Notes under the pieces: model-generated
What the model saw: only the letters and a program-made list of their open reading frames with translations
What the model was told of the DNA's origin: nothing
Databases searched by the model: none
Translations under genes and position numbers: made by a program
Shown here: positions 5,785 through 6,781 of the stretch, in pieces
Position numbering within the stretch: position 1 is the stretch's first letter
How the letters are laid out: the number at the start of each line of letters is the position of its first letter
Assembly: GCA_002501885.1 (NCBI GenBank)
Contig: DAON01000041.1
Coordinates: forward strand, 1 to 6,781
Source: Euryarchaeota archaeon UBA220
GTDB lineage: Archaea; Thermoplasmatota; Poseidoniia; Poseidoniales; Thalassarchaeaceae
DNA: 6,781 bases
Direction of reading: 5' to 3'

Positions 5785-6339
5785 ATGCCGGGACCTAGAG
5801 GAATAGAGCCAGGAGATGCAGCACCACAATTCGAACTACCGAATGCCAACCCAGCAATAGGTGGCGAATCCATGAGTCTGAGCGATGCAATGGGCGAGAA
5901 CGGGGCCATCATCGCCTTCACCTGTAATCACTGTCCATATGTCGTAGGTTCGGAAGGAAGAATCGAGTATATCGCAGCCAAGGCGGCCTCCAATGGTATG
6001 GGATTTGTAGGCATTAACTCCAATGATCCGATCAACTATGAGTCTGATTCTTGGGATAACATGGTCAAGCGAGCCAACCGAGGTATGGGCTATGCATACC
6101 TGCACGACGAGAGTCAGGACATTGCCACCGCATACGGCGCAGAGCGCACCCCCGAGTTCTACATGATGAACTCCGAAGGCACAATCGTCTACCGTGGGCG
6201 TCTCGATGACTCTCCTCGAGATCCATCCCACGCTTCAACCTCAGAATTAGCAGATGCAATCGATGAGGTTGCTGCGGGCGACTCAATATCTGTCCAGAGG
6301 ACGGACAGCATCGGCTGCTCTGTAAAGTGGAAGATGTAG
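5785..6339 (+). CDS. Thioredoxin-fold (redoxin/AhpC-TSA-like) protein with CNHC active site
   Basis: The product (184 aa) is predicted to be a thiol-disulfide oxidoreductase of the AhpC/TSA-like redoxin group. Seen: a G-D-A-A-P-x-F-x-L entry strand (10-18), the active site FTCNHCPYV with Cys47 and Cys50 (C-x-x-C), a GINSND strand (76-81), the cis-proline region ERTPEFY (Pro123), an EGTIVYRGRLDD strand-turn (131-142) and a C-terminal IGCSVKWK with Cys178. The family, as I recall it, commonly keeps both the CNHCP motif and the C-terminal GCS-KW ending, so Cys178 may be a third redox or resolving cysteine. There is no signal peptide, so a cytoplasmic location is likely. The start at 5785 (MPGPRG) fits the family; ATG 5707 would overlap the TPR gene with an unrelated tail. 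No clear ribosome-binding site is visible. It lies 26 bases after the TPR gene and 7 before the methyltransferase gene, probably in one transcript. The physiological substrate is unknown. Confidence 0.88.
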   Translation: MPGPRGIEPGDAAPQFELPNANPAIGGESMSLSDAMGENGAIIAFTCNHCPYVVGSEGRIEYIAAKAASNGMGFVGINSNDPINYESDSWDNMVKRANRGMGYAYLHDESQDIATAYGAERTPEFYMMNSEGTIVYRGRLDDSPRDPSHASTSELADAIDEVAAGDSISVQRTDSIGCSVKWKM

Positions 6340-6346
6340 GTGTCAC

Positions 6347-6781
6347 ATGCGCGTGACAAGTCCCAAAAAGATGGGTCTACCTGCTAGATTCTTCGTCATG
6401 ATGCTAAGACTCGCTCCAGGTAGATTCCAGAATCGGATGTGGAGATGGTGGTATCAAAAACTCGCCAAAGCAAACAGTCAATCTGAGTTTCGATTCATGA
6501 ATTACGGCTTCGAGGATGGCAACGGACCCAAACTTGAGCTTGAGGATGAACCCAACAGGATGTTCATCCAACTATACTCGATGAATATCAGAGGCATCGA
6601 TCTCGAAGGTCGAGAAGTCCTAGAGGTCGGCTCAGGCCGAGGAGGAGGAGCAAGTTGGATTGCCAAGACACATTCTCCTGCCAGATTGGTAGGTGTCGAT
6701 TTCTCACCCGAGGCAGTCAGCCATTGCAAGCGATGGTATGCTGACCAAACCAATCTAGAATTTATCGAAGGCAACGCTCAG
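6347..6781 (+). CDS. Class I SAM-dependent methyltransferase, partial (cut by window end)
   Basis: Only the first 145 residues are in the window. The Rossmann-fold SAM-binding motif I is clear: VLEVGSGRGGGA at 91-102, with the acidic residue ending the second strand in LVGVDFS (Asp118) and the EGNA turn at 141-144. The N-terminal half, with RMWRWWYQKL (30-39), FMNYGFED (50-57), a DEPNRMFIQLY segment (67-77) and the GRGGGAS motif, resembles mycobacterial phthiotriol dimycocerosate methyltransferase Rv2952 from memory, which methylates a lipid hydroxyl. This suggests a lipid or other hydrophobic acceptor, but substrate is inference. Two starts are plausible: ATG 6347, 7 bases after the thioredoxin-fold gene stop with a GGTG 4 bases upstream, and ATG 6371. 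The upstream stop at 6323 excludes anything longer. The C-terminal substrate domain is missing from the window, not from the gene. Confidence 0.85.
   Translation, partial: MRVTSPKKMGLPARFFVMMLRLAPGRFQNRMWRWWYQKLAKANSQSEFRFMNYGFEDGNGPKLELEDEPNRMFIQLYSMNIRGIDLEGREVLEVGSGRGGGASWIAKTHSPARLVGVDFSPEAVSHCKRWYADQTNLEFIEGNAQ

Overview
The window most likely comes from an archaeal chromosome. The central gene encodes an archaeal-type DnaG: a TOPRIM protein without the zinc-binding and helicase-interaction domains of bacterial DnaG. The best promoter candidate is an A/T-rich TATA-like element rather than a -35/-10 pair. Genes are tightly packed, base composition is around 50% GC, and a TerB-like gene, an Rv2952-like methyltransferase and a membrane-anchored TPR protein are present. 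Together these suggest a mesophilic euryarchaeon, for example the marine Poseidoniales (Marine Group II). That assignment is inference from gene content; no rRNA or other marker is present to fix it.

The layout is two divergent gene clusters around one intergenic region at 1961-2183. Leftwards (minus strand) run four genes with very short gaps: a TerB-like protein (1960-1490), an alpha-helical protein of unknown function (1482-832), a 69-residue small protein (799-590) and MobA, the molybdenum cofactor guanylyltransferase (585-22). The first two of these genes and the last two are separated by 7 and 4 bases, with ribosome-binding sites touching the preceding stop codons, so they are probably one translationally linked operon. 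Rightwards (plus strand) run dnaG (2184-3350), a 766-residue TPR protein with one N-terminal membrane segment (3458-5758), a thioredoxin-fold protein with a CNHC active site (5785-6339) and a class I methyltransferase cut by the window edge (6347-6781).

The most unusual part is the 223-base divergent intergenic region. It holds a near-symmetrical TATA-like element, a perfect 6-bp dyad, and about 120 bases at roughly 67% GC with four further hairpins, ending just before a clear Shine-Dalgarno sequence for dnaG. This looks like a structured 5' leader or a small RNA gene. A second clear secondary-structure element, a perfect 8-bp hairpin with a 3-base loop, lies between dnaG and the TPR gene.

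Functionally, DnaG belongs to RNA processing (archaeal exosome) and possibly priming, MobA to molybdenum cofactor maturation, the thioredoxin-fold protein to thiol redox chemistry and the methyltransferase probably to lipid or other small-molecule methylation. No single pathway unites them. No CRISPR array, insertion sequence, tRNA or rRNA was recognised.
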